The notes: generated by a model from the sequence alone, not told the origin. Shown: positions 32,000-44,000, counted from the stretch's first letter. The stretch: DNA of 64,000 nt from Epiperipatus broadwayi (GCA_028023455.1 JAQFVV010012405.1:7855291-7919290), one strand, 5' to 3'. A program made the numbers and translations.

Positions 32000-34010
32000 A
32001 TTACAAAGTAGATACAGCCATTTGTATGCAAGTGTAAAAATGAAAATTGAATTCAGTAAAAATATATATTTAAAATTAATATTTTATTTAGAAAATATGT
32101 AAGCTAAGAGAAAAGCTTAAAGTGATATTTGATGGCTTGAAAATTCCCTACATGGTTTGGAGCATGGTGGAAAGACAGGATCTTGCAGTAAATGCTGATG
32201 AATTATGCAGATCTTTCATACTTCCTTCATCCAAACTTTTTATGAACTCATAAGTTATTCCATTTGGATTTTTTTGTTTACTTGAAAAATTACATTTATT
32301 TCCTTTTACTAAATAATAAAAATTAATAAAATTAGCAAACTGATTTTAACTATTTAAAGCTAAGAGTTTTTGATAAAAGCTCCTTCTCCCATCTTTAGTG
32401 CTTGAACATCACATGACCTTGAAAGAGATTAACATTTAATGAAAATGAAAATTTGCAGCTTTTATATATTAATAAAGTACTTTACTTTCCTAAAAGCAAA
32501 ATTAAACTAAAAGATAAACCCGACTTAATAAGCTCAAAAGATTAGCAAATACATGAATAAAGTAAGGCATTTTCTAACATGTTTTATATTAAAATATATG
32601 AAGAGTTACGTAGATAGTCAGCCTGAGAGATCATATAATATTTGAGCCAGTGAGACTCAATCAAAAATCTTTAGCTCTAAAAGGTTAGGTAGAATTAATT
32701 CTTGAATTATGTTAATTTTCATTGTCTAATTATATTTTAATGATTTATTGCTTAAACATTTAGAAGTTACAGCACTAGAGACCTAGGCCATCATTTATAT
32801 ACATTGAGTTCCTGAGCCTTCCATGCTTATCACTGCACCAAACCAAATAAGATGGAGAAATATAAGTACCAAGAAATCAATGCTACTAAATATCACTTTA
32901 AATTTTCCTCTTTATTTACATGTTTCTAAATAAAAACATTAATTTTATATATTACTTTTTTGTACTTGGGTTATAATTCCGTTTAAAATTAATCTCATTT
33001 AAAGATAAAAATTACAGCTGGTAGAAAATTATGGAAAAATAAGCTTCTAACATAAATGAAGTAATCATAATTGTTTTACACAGCAAAATGAGTTACTCTA
33101 ACACTATTTTGACTTTACTCTTGTTTTGGACAAATGTAGAAAATATTATGTGCTCAAAGCAGCACCATAGATAAACTACTATTTTTACTATTAAGGACAA
33201 TGAGAATAAACTGAGAAAATGGATACCATGTATATGCTTTTGATAAATTATTGTAATTGTATGGAAATTAAATTTGTTGTATAACTGCAGTTTCTGTACT
33301 CACCATCCATAGTTTCTAATGCAGAAAATATCTGAAAACAGTCATGAGAAGAGTCAACTTCTAATTGAAGACTTTATAATTTTCTCTTTTTCACCCTCTA
33401 ATTGATAATAATCAGATATCTATTTACTGATCACTATTAGGATGGTTTTCTAGGTTATCTAATCAATAGTTTGTGGATAAAAGCTTTAGTAAAATATATT
33501 TAATCATTCCACAACAAAATGTCATATTTTACAGGCTTTCATGAAGCAATGAAGTATTAATGTCTTATTTCCAAAGCATGCCACTTTGTGGATAGTAAGG
33601 ATTTAAGTGGTTTTCAATTTTTATTTTATATTCTACACAAAACAACCACAATATCAATCTTGAATGGTTAGATATGTTGATTATGAAGAGCTGCCTAAAC
33701 GAAAAACCTGACTTCAAACTTTAGATTGAAAAAAAAAGATATAATATTGCCAGTATGTCAAATATGTGTAAAATTTAAACAGATTCACAACAATTTTCTG
33801 AAAATATATATTTATACTATGTTAAATTAACAGCATTGAGATATTAGACTTTAATAAAGAAGTCAAAATGATAGGTATTATTAGTAATGAGTTTACTTTA
33901 AATTTTATGAGAAAGTAGAAAAAGTTATTTAGCAAATAGCTGATTCTTTTCTGTTATTGTAGAATATATTCCTTTTTTCTCTCTGTGTGTGTTCAAAAAA
34001 TTATTTTTTT
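32000..34010. other. AT-rich stretch, mostly unassigned
   Basis: A family D SINE-like fragment lies at about 32755-32850 ('acagcactagagacctaggc' to 'cactgcaccaaac'). Nothing else is recognisable. Confidence 0.45.
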
Positions 34011-34013
34011 CAT

Positions 34014-34095
34014 CCCGTTGGTGGCCTAGCAGTTAGCGTAGCTGTCTTCTAAGCAGCCGGCCTGGGTTCGCTTCCGGTCAACGCTTTGGCATATA
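34014..34095 (+). mobile_element. tRNA-derived SINE head, well preserved
   Basis: 'ggtggcctagcagttagcgt' gives an A-box (TGGCCTAGCAGTTAGC) and 'gcctgggttcgcttccgg' gives a B-box (GGTTCGCTTCC) at tRNA-like spacing. The tail is 'gctttggcatataaaa'. GC content is far above its surroundings, as for a recent insertion. It has a different tRNA head from the SINEs at 23468 and 55290, but a similar 'gc.t.g(g/a)catat' tail. Confidence 0.75.
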
Positions 34096-34570
34096 AAAAT
34101 TGTTTGAAGTTTTTATACATACAATAGTGTTTATCTTTACCTAGACTATACTTGTATTTAGTAGTATATAGTTAAAAAAATTATTAAATAAAAAGTAAAA
34201 AAAGAAAAAGAAAAATATATATAAGTTTGAATTCATAAAATTTATATGCACCCTCTTTTTTTTTAATTTTTTTAACTTAAAAAAATGATCTTATTAAGCA
34301 AAAATTTAATACATATTTGGAAAAAATAACAATTCAATTACATATTATAAAGTATATCACAAAAGAAAAGACAGACAAAATGGCGTAAAATTACAAAAGG
34401 TACACTTTATGAATACATAGCAACCTTCTTTGCATATATGTATCATCGTAAAGCATGTTTCAAGACTATATTTCTATCACCCAGTTGAAATAATTAACCG
34501 TTTTGTAAAAATTCAAACATTTTTAAATTCAGTATTCATGAATCTAAGAATTAATATATTATTTATATAT

Positions 34571-34745
34571 TAGCATTATTATTGGTCAGAGGAGAAAGAC
34601 ACCACTTGAAACATTAAGTTCATTATTATTGGTCAGAGGAGAAAGACACCACTTGAAACATTAAGTTCCATACTATCCAGTGTCTTATTACTAATGGCTG
34701 GATGTACTTGGAAAAATATAAAGTTTTAATGTTTCTAATAACATC
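34571..34745 (+). repeat. PLE pLTR fragment with 47-bp tandem duplication
   Basis: The unit 'attattattggtcagaggag...cattaagtt' is repeated exactly with period 47 (34574-34620, 34621-34667). It is followed by 'gtcttattactaatggctgg', 'tacttggaaaaata' and 'aaagttttaatg', matching the layout of the PLE terminal repeat at 14290. Confidence 0.7.
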
Positions 34746-34749
34746 TAAC

Positions 34750-36455
34750 AATTTTAATTATTTTTTAGAAATAATGGCAGTATTTCAAATATAAATCTTT
34801 CAGGTAATTACTTTCTTATCTTATGCATTTAAGAATGTGGTCGATCTCTTTTTCTCTACATTTTTTTACTGTACAGTCTTTTTTTATAATTGTATTATTC
34901 TATTTTTGTTAATAACTTTTGCTGATATTAAATTTCATTTATAATTTTAAAAATTGCACTATTATCATATTCATATACAGCAAGTAAGTATATTAAATAG
35001 GGTTCACTATTACACATAATTCGCATATCTATAAGAAGGTTTGAATCAAAATTTAAGTGGGTATGAGGACTATTAAATATATCTTTTTAATAAAAGATGA
35101 ATAATTATTCTATATATCTTTTTTAATAAAAGATAATTTTATAAATTCATATGATTTATTTAGACACTGATTTTTAATAAAATTTTAATTTTGATATTTT
35201 GGGAAAAAAGTACAAGTTGGCCCATAGCTATTCTTATGACTGACAGCAAGGTAGTCTACTTATTAAATATTTTATTATGATATATTTAACACAACATTCT
35301 AAAAAGATAAGATCCAGACCACCTCAATATAAAGTTAATGTTTTATAATGATTTTAGGCTATTCCCCCAAAGACATATTCTAATAAATCATTCCCAAATC
35401 TTGTTATTCCGTACTCTAAGCTGTAAAGAGCCCTTTGCATTTGTTAATAATATTTTCATAAATATGTTTGATTTGTTTTTTCTGTAAGATTTTTTAAATT
35501 TATTAGCACTTTCTGTAAAACCAGAACAACATTTCAATATCAAAGATTACTGTATTAATGAGGTTTTTTCTTAATATGAAAAAATAATGAATCCATAAAA
35601 AATAACATGTATTTTAAAGTCATTTTAAAGGCATTATTTCTGCATCAATAATAGTTTAATAGTAACTATATTTTTCTTTAGCACATTCTTTTACAAAATA
35701 CTGCATTCCTGTTTGGAGAAAAAATATCTATACTAGACTTTTGGATATTCAATTAAATATTGCTATAAAAATATTACTGGCATGCTCCAGTGTACTTTTT
35801 TGCAATGGTTTCCTAGACTTTCACCTATTCTTCTGTTATATAGATATCAAATAAACAATTTGCTTTCAGAAAATGTATAAAAAGCTGCTAATCAGATTAG
35901 TGTTGTTAATAACCCAAGATATGGTTTCCTCACTTAATACCTATTTCAATTCAAGATCCCTTTTCTGATGTTCATCCAAGAATTTAAATCAAATTACGAT
36001 GTAAAAATATAATTTTTATGAGATTTCAAACAAATTTCATTTTTTACATCCAAAAATAAAGCCATCTGGATTTGATCTTCCTAGACATAACTGACATCTC
36101 ATCAAAAAATTGGATTAAAATCATGATTGTTGTGTTTATATATTTCAGAAATGAACACTGATATGAAGCATATATCTAATGATTATACAATTTGTGTTGA
36201 CAATGACTGGTGTGAAGAGCTCAATAAATCCTTATTATCTAACTTGTGGGTAGAATATCTTCATATTACTTTATGATTTATTTTTAATAGTTAAGATGTC
36301 AATTAAAAAATTCATATGCTAAATAAATGTTTTTACTAATATTTGATAAATAGCATTATGACTTTCTTCCTTTGCTTACATTTAACATATTCTTTCAGAA
36401 ACAATTTTCTTCATCTTACTTTACAACTATTGTAAATTTGAATTATGTAATATGC
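34750..36455. other. AT-rich stretch, no gene seen
   Basis: There is a short duplicated 'atatctttttaataaaagat' pair (35080 and 35116). Nothing else is recognised. Confidence 0.5.
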
Positions 36456-36462
36456 ATGCCTA

Positions 36463-37275
36463 ATCCTTTATCGAAGTCAGGAATCTCTCAGCCACTATGT
36501 TCAGAAAAACCTGCTAGCCATTAACTTTCCATCTCCACCGTAAGTTTTTTTCATATTTTTCTCTATCCTGCTCCATCCCATTTACACAACATCATTTTTG
36601 TCCACTCCATGGCCTTTATATCTAGAATCCACCTTACCCTTTTCCAAACTTAGCATAAAGATCAAGAGCCTGCTTTCTGTATAATCGCTTAGTTTATATT
36701 TATTCTCCCACAACTTGTTATTTGTACCCTTTCTTCTTGTAAGCATTTAGATTCTATTAACAGATACTTAATATTTTCTATGTCTTCCTCACATAACTTG
36801 AAGAATAAATCTCCCACATGACTCCATTTATGTGTATATTTCCTTATTGTTAATGATCCTGTTCGAGCCTTAAGCAGTAAAACTTCTTTCATTGCTATTA
36901 TCATAAACTAACTTTCACCCAATGTTTTGTTTATTATTGATATGATGTGATGCTTCTCCTTTTATGGAGTCAGGAATCTCTCAACAACTATGCCCAGAGA
37001 AATCTGTTAGCCACTTTGATTTCCATTTCCCACCCCAAGTTTCCCCATATTTTTACCTATCCTGCTCCATCCCATTTCCACATCATAATGTTTGTCAACC
37101 TCATGGCCTTTATATCTAAAACCCCCTTATCTTTTCCCAAACCCAGCATAAAAACCAATAAGCCACTTTCTGCATAATCACTTTGTTCATATTTATTCTT
37201 CCACAACTTCCTTATTTGTATCCTTTCTGCTTTCAGACATTTACATTCAATTAACATATATTTAATAACTGCTCC
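36463..37275 (-). pseudogene. Two direct copies of a LINE 3' end
   Basis: Copy 1 (36463-36930) and copy 2 (36945-37275) both carry, on the minus strand, the C-terminal segment of the LINE at 7764-10232. Copy 1 gives IENIKYLLIESKCLQEERVQI; copy 2 gives LIECKCLKAERIQI and SGLLVFMLGLGKDKGVLDIK. The repeat 'gtcaggaatctctca' marks both 3' ends (36477 and 36968). The tail 'gatatgatgtgatg' at 36939-36952 is the microsatellite-like end of the element. Confidence 0.8.
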
Positions 37276-37289
37276 CTCTTTGAGGGAAA

Positions 37290-38215
37290 TAGAAAGACAT
37301 TTTTAGCCATTGTTTTTCTTTTTGGAGAGATAATTTTATCAAGACCATTAAATCAGTGTCAAACATTTTCTAAACAAGCATTTTTTAGTTGTTTTTAAAC
37401 CATAGGTTGAAACCAAGTCAGTTAGATATTTTTAATCAAAACTGTTCATAAAAAAAAAAAACTCCAACAATTTAAATTACTTAATTAAAAAATTTAAATA
37501 ATCCTCTAAATTTAGTAAATATGTTTGATTTTAATTATAGATAGTTTACATCAAATAATCCATACAATACAAAAATAAAATCATTTTGTAATTAAAAAAT
37601 TACCTTTCATATATTTTAAAATAAATTTTAACCTGAAATTTATTTAATTAAATATTGTACTTAAAATCAAATGAATGTTTTATATTAGTATACAGATGTT
37701 CCCAAATAGAAATCTATATCATATGTATATGTGTTTACATAATTTAAAGGATCAAATTTCAATGTTAAAATTTGTCCACAATGTTGCCTTCTATACGTAA
37801 AATTAAATTAAAAATAATCAATTTAAAACAAAATTGAAATAGACAGCTCATTATAAATACAAAAATTATTTAATACATCAAACCAGCTTTCATTCCTTAA
37901 TGGAACCTTTTCAAAATATTTCTTTTTACACAATCACATGACCAGTTACAATGTAGAAACTCCCCTACTGGACATTATTTACATTACATTTCAATAGATA
38001 TAATTATTAATATATATGTACATAAAAATGATTAAAGTTATTACAGTTCCTTTTTTTCATCCCCCATAATACATATTATATAATGAGCTTGCAAATAGCT
38101 CCTAACTAGCTTTTCAGAAACATCCCCAATCTCAGACCAGCCTCTTTCACTGGCCTCCCCAGTGAGATGCCAGGAAATGGACCTTAGATGATACTGTCAT
38201 CTATATTTACATATT
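37290..38215. other. AT-rich stretch, no gene seen
   Basis: 38080-38200 is noticeably richer in GC ('cagaccagcctctttcactg' and following) and lies directly downstream, on the minus strand, of the exon candidate at 38222-38459. It could be untranslated sequence or an unnamed repeat. Confidence 0.4.
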
Positions 38216-38221
38216 CAAATT

Positions 38222-38459
38222 AATTTTTAGCACATGGTCTAATATTTGATGCTGAATCAGTATGTAATGGCAGTAAATGTGTTATACAAGTTGTAAAAAT
38301 TAACACAAGAGAGATATGAATCTCAAAACCAGAACATTTATTTCTTGATATAATCTTCATTGAACTTGATATTATAGCATTACTCATCATCCAAAAGCTG
38401 TAGAAAAGAAGTTTCTGTTTGTTGTCTGAATCACTCATGAGATTCTTATTTAAAATTGT
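38222..38459 (-). other. Weak terminal-exon candidate
   Basis: A strong acceptor (attattttgatttcag, AG at 38461-38460) opens an uninterrupted frame of 78 residues starting TILNKNLMSDSDNKQKLLFY and ending NIRPCAKN before a stop at 38222. The peptide is mixed in composition, with a hydrophobic stretch (HISLVLIFTTCITHLL). No family is recognised. Confidence 0.25.
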
Positions 38460-38889
38460 CTGAAATCAAAATAATAATGTGACAAATATTTTTCATTATA
38501 AAATATATTTCTTTATGAATATCTTTTGTTTTTGAGAAGTTATTTTACCCATATAGCAAGTAGAACAGTATGCTTTCAAAGTGTGATCATAATTTTAACT
38601 ACTCAAACCAACCACTAAACATGAGCATGTCATCTCCTGCCTTTACTAATGTGTTGACAGGTATACAAAACCTATTAACCTTGCTACAATTGTTAAATTT
38701 TATTCATAATCCAATTTCTGATTATGATTTTTATTAATCCTTTTTTTTAATCATTTGTTAAATATATTCTAATCTTTTTTTTTTTCAATATTAGATATTA
38801 AACAATGATTTTGATTCTTCTAATATAAAATTCAGACATCATTTAAAAAAGATAGAGAACTAATTCAATGTTATCATCATCACCATTTT

Positions 38890-39320
38890 ATATTATTAAA
38901 TGCCTCATACAAGTTTAATTCAAGTCTCTATGATTCATAGCCTCTCTTCACCACATTATTCCATAAAACTCCATTAATCCATCCATTTATTTTACATATG
39001 GTCTTATTCCAAGGCCTTAGCAGTCTTTCATTGTTTAATTTACATTTTCAATTGTCATCTGTTGTCATCTTTTCTAGCAATATGTTCAGCCCATTTCCAC
39101 TTCATTTTTTTAATTCTTTCAATGAGGTCAGTAAAATTTAAGTCAGATATTGTTTCACATATGGTCTTTTTCTAGGTCTTTTGCAGTCTTTTGACATTTA
39201 ATATAAACCTTCAGTTACCCATCTATTATTGCCTATTTCAGAAGTAAGTACAGCCTAGATCCATTCCATTATCTCAACTTTTTTAATGATTGCAGTGATA
39301 CCAGTAGTGTTACCATAATT
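38890..39320 (-). pseudogene. LINE C-terminal fragments, two direct copies
   Basis: Minus-strand frames read ERIKKMKWKWAEHIARKDDN and a second, more diverged copy at about 39145-39310 (IKKVEIMEWI). It is the same LINE clade as 28100-28480 and 51475-51740. Confidence 0.6.
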
Positions 39321-39431
39321 ACATTTAAATTTAATTTATAATCATCCAGGTACATTACATCCATATTCAAGACCAAATCTAATGCAATTTTCAACTACAA
39401 GCTATTTTTTGTTTTTTCTTAACAAACTTAA

Positions 39432-39685
39432 ACAGGCAAAACTTTCCATACAGTAGGGCCACCCTGTGCCAACCAGAGTAATCAATGAATGCCAGAAGGC
39501 TTGTGCATAAAATCTCTATCTAGTGCCTAAGTGCTCTCAGATCCAAGGCTCCTCACTGACGAAGGCCACAAGCCAGATTGATGAGTAGGCACTAGATAGA
39601 GATTTTATGCACAAGCCTTCTGTCATCCATTGATTACTCTGGTTGGCACAGGGTGGCACTACTGTATGGAGAGTTTTGCCTGTTT
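39432..39685. mobile_element. Family B palindrome with ribozyme remnant in the loop
   Basis: Arms 39432-39528 and 39583-39680 are reverse complements ('caggcaaaactttccataca' and 'tgtatggagagttttgcctg'). The loop holds 'gtgctctcagatccaaggct', TCCTCA, CTGACGA (39556-39562) and the stem II segment, but the sequence breaks off after 'caga'. Stem III and the cleavage site are lost. Confidence 0.8.
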
Positions 39686-40080
39686 AATAACAGTTATGTG
39701 CTAGTAAAAGAGATGGTGGTTATGTGATCTTAACAAACTTACTTGTTTTATTATATAGATCTGACACCAGTTCAGTATCTATACATTTTGGTGTTCTCAA
39801 TTTTTTAATAACAACAGGAAGTTCTCGACTATTATAAACAAAAAAAAAAAAAAAATCACATGACTTCCACTTACAAAATATTTTCCAAAGCAAACTAACT
39901 ATTTTATTCTAATTCTACCTTTAATTGTAAGCTTTAGTAATCAATAAATGTTGGCTAATTATTATTATCACCATCATCAATCACTTGCAAATAAATATGG
40001 TCATTTTGACTTCAAGAGAAACAAAATAACAATTGCACTATGAATTTTGCATCACTATACAAACTAATCTGTGGATCACA

Positions 40081-40152
40081 GAAGCTAAACTCTTCATACA
40101 GTAGCACCACCAGTGCAAGCATAAGAAATGACCATGTTATGTTTGGTGGTTT
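40081..40152. mobile_element. 72-bp short family B insertion with target duplication
   Basis: AATCTGTG(G/A)ATCACA flanks it at 40066-40080 and 40153-40167. The insert joins the two ends of family B ('gctaaactcttcatacagta' and 'ccatgttatgtttggtggtt'). The uninterrupted target is visible in the related LINE at about 46635 ('gtctgtgaatcacaaatatg'), which supports insertion. Confidence 0.75.
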
Positions 40153-40169
40153 AATCTGTGAATCACAAC

Positions 40170-40620
40170 TACCACATTTAGAAAATTCTGTTTCATTATT
40201 TTCCTTCTGAAACAATTCAACATCTTTTCCAATTGTAACTCTCCAATGAATTTTATGCTATATTATATTTTCTCAATGACTCAACATTTCATTTTTTTTA
40301 ATGTCTTTGAGATAATCCTTATTATGTAAATGAGGTCTGGCTCCTTATGAAATCTATGCTTAAGTTCATCACAAAATGCATATCCAATCCAATGAATAAG
40401 TGATTTTACAATAATGGACTCTTTAATATCACATCAAAGAAGATGAAAAACATGTTAATTGGTCATATGATTTTGCCATTGTATTTTTCAATTTTTTTGT
40501 ATTTTATATTAGTAGGGTATCCAAGTTTCACTCCCATGCAATAAATCAAATAATATAACAGCTTTATATACAGTTAATTTAGGTGAAATAGGAGGTTGTT
40601 TAATACATTTTTAAAAGATA
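40170..40620 (-). pseudogene. LINE RT thumb region fragment
   Basis: On the minus strand, 'ctgtatataaagctgttata' reads KLTVYKAVILFDLL with GVKLGYP after it, the 'LY.ava.P.LLyGse.W' block that follows the LINE RT catalytic core. The matching segment at 47100-47190 reads KLAVYRAIVLPNLL. The copy is degenerate. Confidence 0.6.
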
Positions 40621-40676
40621 TAGCACATGGGAAAGAAAAATGTGGACGACTTCATGTGTTTGCGTTTAATTTAAAA

Positions 40677-40965
40677 TAATTGGATATATTAATCTTTATC
40701 TGAGGTTTAAAGTTTATATCTGGGCTAGAGATAATCTCTAGTTTAATATATGATTAATGATAATCATTACTGTATTTATTTATAGTGGATGGTATCAAAA
40801 TTGTGGCTGGAGTAAATTTGACACTTGTAAATCAAAGGGTAACAATTTTCTACTGATAAATACTGTATCTACAATAAAAGCATATATGAGAGATGGTGGC
40901 CGGAGGCCAAATAATCAGTGCTGGTTTAGCACGAAATAAATCTTGGGAGCCATTTATCTTTTATT
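40677..40965 (+). repeat. Family E copy 3 followed by a family A ribozyme relict
   Basis: 40677-40850 matches family E. 40885-40965 retains 'gagatggtggcc', stem II GTGCTGGTTTAGCAC, GAAAT and 'gagccatttatctttt' of family A. CTGATGA has become ATAATCA, so the ribozyme is dead. Confidence 0.6.
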
Positions 40966-40999
40966 GTAACTTTAGTCATATGATTTAAAAAGAATGTGA

Positions 41000-41995
41000 G
41001 GTGTGTGGAGTTTTTTTAATACATTTATAAAAGTTATTTTACTATAGTAAAATGTAGCATCTTCTAACTTGTTAAAAGTAACAGTATTTTGAAGCCAGTG
41101 TTGCAACCTAACATTATTAGTTAATACTCCTTATTAATTTAGAACCTTAAAAACATTTTATTCATTATTAATAGTAAAGTTGTTAAAAGATGGTAATTAC
41201 CTGAGTGTCTGTTATTTAAATGACCATTGATTTCTCAACAACTGACTTACTTGGCCATAAGACAGAAACTAGTGGGGAAGGATATAGATAGAGAAATACT
41301 AGCTATGATTTAATACACACTAATATCTAATATCACTCAATCACCCAATAGGTAGGTAATAAGGCTGGAAAAATACTTTATTGTAAATATTTCAATTTTA
41401 TATTAAAAACTAAATATATGTAATTAATTTTTATTAATAATTGAATACTTAATTTTTGCTTTGACATTTTTTACTCTTGTATTAAATCATACATATAATA
41501 TATATATATATTAAATAAAAATATAAAGATGTACTTAAACCAATCTTATCAGATGGCCCAAGTCCTTCTATATCTCATTGTCCACCTTCGTTGACTTTTT
41601 TTTATTTATCTAATAAATTCCATTTACAAATTTCGTTTTAATCTAATCATCTTTAAACAATTTTATTATTAGTAACTAATAATCAGCTTGAAAATTAAAA
41701 ATTATATTTCTTTATTTTGGATATTATACTTTTATATTAAAGATAATATTACTACCATTTATGAAATTGTAATTTTTAACCTATCCTTTAATATATTTTT
41801 CATTCATGGAACAAGTCTTATATGTTACTAGATTTTATACTCCCTTGTTTTGAGTGGCATTATCAGTTATTATTGTTTTTAGATCTCTTGCTTTGAGTGC
41901 ATCAGTTATTATCATTTTTATAAAGTGATTGATCAAAAATATTTTTAGCCTGCACAGAGGCCTGGGCTATTGGCAGGTTCGTCACACTACTACTT
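41000..41995. other. AT-rich stretch, no gene seen
   Basis: A short direct repeat ('tttgagtg.cat.atcagttattat' at 41849 and 41893) lies upstream of the endonuclease ORF. 41950-41995 is GC-richer and may be the start of the truncated PLE. Confidence 0.45.
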
Positions 41996-42007
41996 AAATT
42001 TAAAAAA

Positions 42008-42406
42008 ATGAACTTACATAATAAAATATCAACTAATAGACTTATTAACAACACTAAGGACACTATAGCTTCTGATCAGATCCCACAGGCTGTGTACAGA
42101 GTGGCATGCCCTCATAATGGATGCAAAGCATCATACTATGGTGAAACGAGAGCCACCATAGCTACTAGGATATCACAACACAAGTATAGATACAATAAGG
42201 CACATACGAATCCAGAATGCACTTCAATTTTTGCTCAACATCAAAAATTGTCAGGACATGTTTTTGAACCCACATCTGCAAAATTAGTTTGTACAGAGAG
42301 GCATGATATTAAGCGAAAGGTAAAAAAAGCATACTTTATAGCAGAGGACTCTTTCACCATTAATCATAAGGATGCATGTTTTGCGATATCTAAAAGATGG
42401 TCTTAG
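42008..42406 (+). CDS. PLE GIY-YIG endonuclease domain, open frame
   Basis: This 132-residue uninterrupted frame is the C-terminal nuclease of a Penelope-like element. After NRLINNTKDTI, residues 28-60 read AVYRVACPHNGCKASYYGETR and TIATRISQHKYR, the GIY-YIG core with the paired Cys insertion; the active-site Arg of the family lies in ATRISQH. A Cys-His segment (ECTSIFAQHQ..SGHVF) and the C-terminal ERHDIKRKVKKAYFIAEDS and TINHKD blocks complete the domain. No RT is present upstream, so the copy is 5'-truncated. The methionine shown is only the first in frame. Survival of the frame suggests a fairly recent insertion. The same subfamily is found reversed at 60707-61180. Confidence 0.85.
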   Translation: MNLHNKISTNRLINNTKDTIASDQIPQAVYRVACPHNGCKASYYGETRATIATRISQHKYRYNKAHTNPECTSIFAQHQKLSGHVFEPTSAKLVCTERHDIKRKVKKAYFIAEDSFTINHKDACFAISKRWS

Positions 42407-42659
42407 TGACTCATTTGCATATAATTTGCATATCAGATTTATTTATATAATGATTCCAAAGAAAGGATCATAACTGGCTATGAATATGAGAAGTACATCT
42501 TCTTGAAAGCACTCAGCCATTTAATTTAGTTTTCAATTTATTGTTATAGCTTTACGTTGGAAGTGTGAAAGCATGATTTAATATTATTATATTGAAGACA
42601 AATGTAAAGTATAAATATACAGGTTATTACATAATAAAATATCCTGAAACTTTAATTTT

Positions 42660-42975
42660 ACAACTCACACTTATCATTGCAATTCTGACTTATCACAACA
42701 TTTGACATTCATCACAATTCAGGCTTAATGTTAGCTAATTCACACATAACATAACAATTCATTCTTATCAGAACAATTGAAATCTTTCTCAACATTTCAC
42801 ACTTATCACAACAATTCCAACTTACAACAACAATTTACACTGATCACTATAATTAAAACTTATCACAACAACTCACACTTATCTCTACAATTTAAACTTA
42901 TTACTACAATTCATATCTGTTACTTCAATTCACATTTGTCATTACAAATTTATACTTATTATAGAATATGTTTTT
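42660..42975. repeat. Degenerate minisatellite, unit about 18 bp
   Basis: The unit resembles 'acaattcacacttatcac'. Variants continue throughout, for example 'acaattccaacttacaac', 'acaactcacacttatctc' and 'acaatttaaacttattac'. The open frame at 42777-43016 is a by-product of the repeat. Confidence 0.85.
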
Positions 42976-43213
42976 TTTTTCATGAAAGCACTTTTCTGTT
43001 ATATATTGTCACTTGAGAATATGTAAACTTTCCTACCTTATATTAAATAATAGGCTCAACAGCTAAAGATTCTGGACTGAAGCTTAACCAATCACTTTTG
43101 GCATCAAATATAATGGGATTATTAAAGCATAAATTATATAATAACTTTCCAAATTTTACATTTTAATAAATGTATTAAAATACTAAGGTTCTGCAAGCTC
43201 CAATTGAAAGTGA

Positions 43214-43261
43214 TTAAAAATAAACTTGGTAAAGTTGTTAAAAATAAACTTGGTAAAGTTG
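43214..43261. repeat. Perfect 24-bp tandem duplication
   Basis: TTAAAAATAAACTTGGTAAA plus GTTG occurs twice without mismatch (43214-43237, 43238-43261), so the duplication is recent. Confidence 0.9.
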
Positions 43262-43779
43262 TAGGTAGAAGAGCTTTTTATAGCCTTGCCTAATACACCT
43301 AAGTGCAATGAAAGATTAGTAAAATTCATAAGTTATAAGTTCACAGAATAAACTGAGAAAGGAATAATCTTGGTTTGGTTAGTTAATAGGGACTGTTGTA
43401 TCCCATTAGTAATTGAATATCACATGCCTACCTGAATGCACCATTGATTATTTATTTTATTTCTTTAAGCTCATTTTTATGTATTTTATTTTTGTCTTTT
43501 AAATATTATATGAAATATTGTTCATAACCTTTTTTAATTCTGGAATTTCATCATAGCTATTGGTGTTGTTATTCTTAGAATGCTTTCTAGGAAAGGCTAA
43601 AAAGTATAAAACATCTTACTGCACTCACTATAGAATTTGGTAGGTTTCATTCAATATTTAAGTTTTTTTTATTCTTTGATCTTAATATGTATTGTTTACA
43701 TAATTTTTTAAAGAGAAAATCCTGAATTTCAGCCAAAACCTATCATACCAAATATAGATAATAATAATTGAATAGCTTT

Positions 43780-44000
43780 ATTAGCTCAAGAATTCATAAA
43801 AGGTTTGAGTACTAGAAGTATCAGAATTGTGAGCAATTCAAGGACCTTGGTCCTGTACCACAGAAATTAAATTACATAGTATACTAAACCATGTAGGGCA
43901 CATCATATATGATGAGATGTAAAAGGGCTTTCTGGCAGCCATTGTTTACTCTGGCTGGCCTTGAGTGACAATATGTATAGAGAGTTTTTCTTGTTTTTAT
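43780..44000 (-). repeat. SINE-like fragment (family D) and family B end
   Basis: 43780-43900 has 'aagaattcataaaaggtttg', 'cagaattgtgagca' and 'accttggtcctgtacca', typical of family D. 43915-43995 has the family B end 'cattgtttactctggctggc' and 'tatagagagtttttcttgtt'. Confidence 0.5.

Noticed and set aside
34574-34667. Hammerhead in the duplicated pLTR segment
   Set aside because: 'gtcagaggagaaagacaccac' with 'ttgaaaca' retains only traces of the boxes; CTGANGA is absent.
42660-42975. CRISPR-like array
   Set aside because: Units are short, degenerate and contiguous with no spacers, and the genome is animal. It is a minisatellite.
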